DNA of 12,334 nucleotides from the NCBI GenBank assembly GCA_900541185.1, contig UQIQ01000059.1, forward strand, positions 1 through 12,334, given 5' to 3'. The DNA is from an uncultured Collinsella sp. Its GTDB lineage: Bacteria; Actinomycetota; Coriobacteriia; Coriobacteriales; Coriobacteriaceae. Below, piece by piece: positions 12,286-12,334 of the stretch; position 1 is the stretch's first letter, and every line of letters begins with the position of its first letter. A program made the translations under genes and the position numbers. Below the pieces are notes generated by a model, which saw nothing but the letters and a program-made list of their open reading frames with translations, did no database searches and was not told the origin of the DNA.

Positions 12286-12334
12286 CTGTCTCTTATACAC
12301 ATCTCCGAGCCCACGAGACTCGACGTCATCTCGT
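12286..12334. other. Illumina Nextera i7 adapter, reverse orientation (assembly artefact)
   Basis: 12286-12304 is the reverse complement of the Tn5 mosaic end, 12305-12319 of the Nextera read-2 overhang, 12320-12327 the index tcgacgtc, and 12328-12334 the start of P7 reverse. Read in the same direction, the index at the other end is tcgacggc, differing at one base. Genomic sequence stops at 12285. Confidence 0.99.

Overview
The window is one assembled contig from a high-GC bacterium. Codon use is strongly GC-biased, genes are tightly packed, and short intergenic hairpins and dispersed repeats are common. Together with the gene content (a methionine aminopeptidase with an SEC-C zinc finger, an M18 aminopeptidase, a GGNGS/PKTIDND-type phosphofructokinase, COG0731 radical SAM) this suggests a gut Coriobacteriia member, most likely Collinsella. 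That is a judgement from gene style, not a database result. Both ends (1-53 and 12286-12334) are Illumina Nextera adapter, so only 54-12285 is genomic and the first and last genes are cut by the assembly.

Layout. 54-685 (+) is a C26 class-I glutamine amidotransferase-like hydrolase without its N-terminus. It converges through a bidirectional terminator on a minus-strand pair: a multidomain c-di-GMP signalling protein (N-terminal sensor, degenerate GGDEF, receiver lacking its phospho-acceptor Asp, intact HD-GYP) and, 24 nt downstream, a small Hpt phosphotransfer protein. Upstream of that pair, also on the minus strand, is an alpha/beta hydrolase. 4287-7177 (+) holds a COG0731 radical SAM enzyme, methionine aminopeptidase (map) and a D-2-hydroxyacid dehydrogenase, separated by strong hairpins. 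7178-7411 has no confident gene but carries a multibranch inverted repeat and a 31-bp direct repeat with coding-like differences. 7412-8276 (-) is a PIN toxin / RHH antitoxin module, followed by an M18 aminopeptidase on the same strand (8495-9880). Divergent from it is a membrane-anchored choloylglycine hydrolase/acyltransferase-like Ntn hydrolase, then a 3'-truncated 6-phosphofructokinase.

Functional themes. Most genes are stand-alone housekeeping or catabolic enzymes in short units. The one clear regulatory unit is the HD-GYP/Hpt pair, whose composite protein looks rewired: its GGDEF keeps the inhibitory RxxD site but has lost the active-site Glu, and its receiver has Tyr instead of Asp. 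The toxin-antitoxin pair is the only obviously accessory module. It lies between the repeat-rich 7178-7411 region and a 41-bp repeat that occurs twice in the window (6182 and 8452).

I see no tRNA, rRNA, CRISPR array, insertion sequence or prophage gene. The most interesting leads are the inactivated receiver and GGDEF inside an otherwise intact phosphodiesterase, the perfect 20-bp inverted repeat at 5105-5171, the two-copy 41-bp repeat, and the structured, possibly formerly coding element at 7220-7398.
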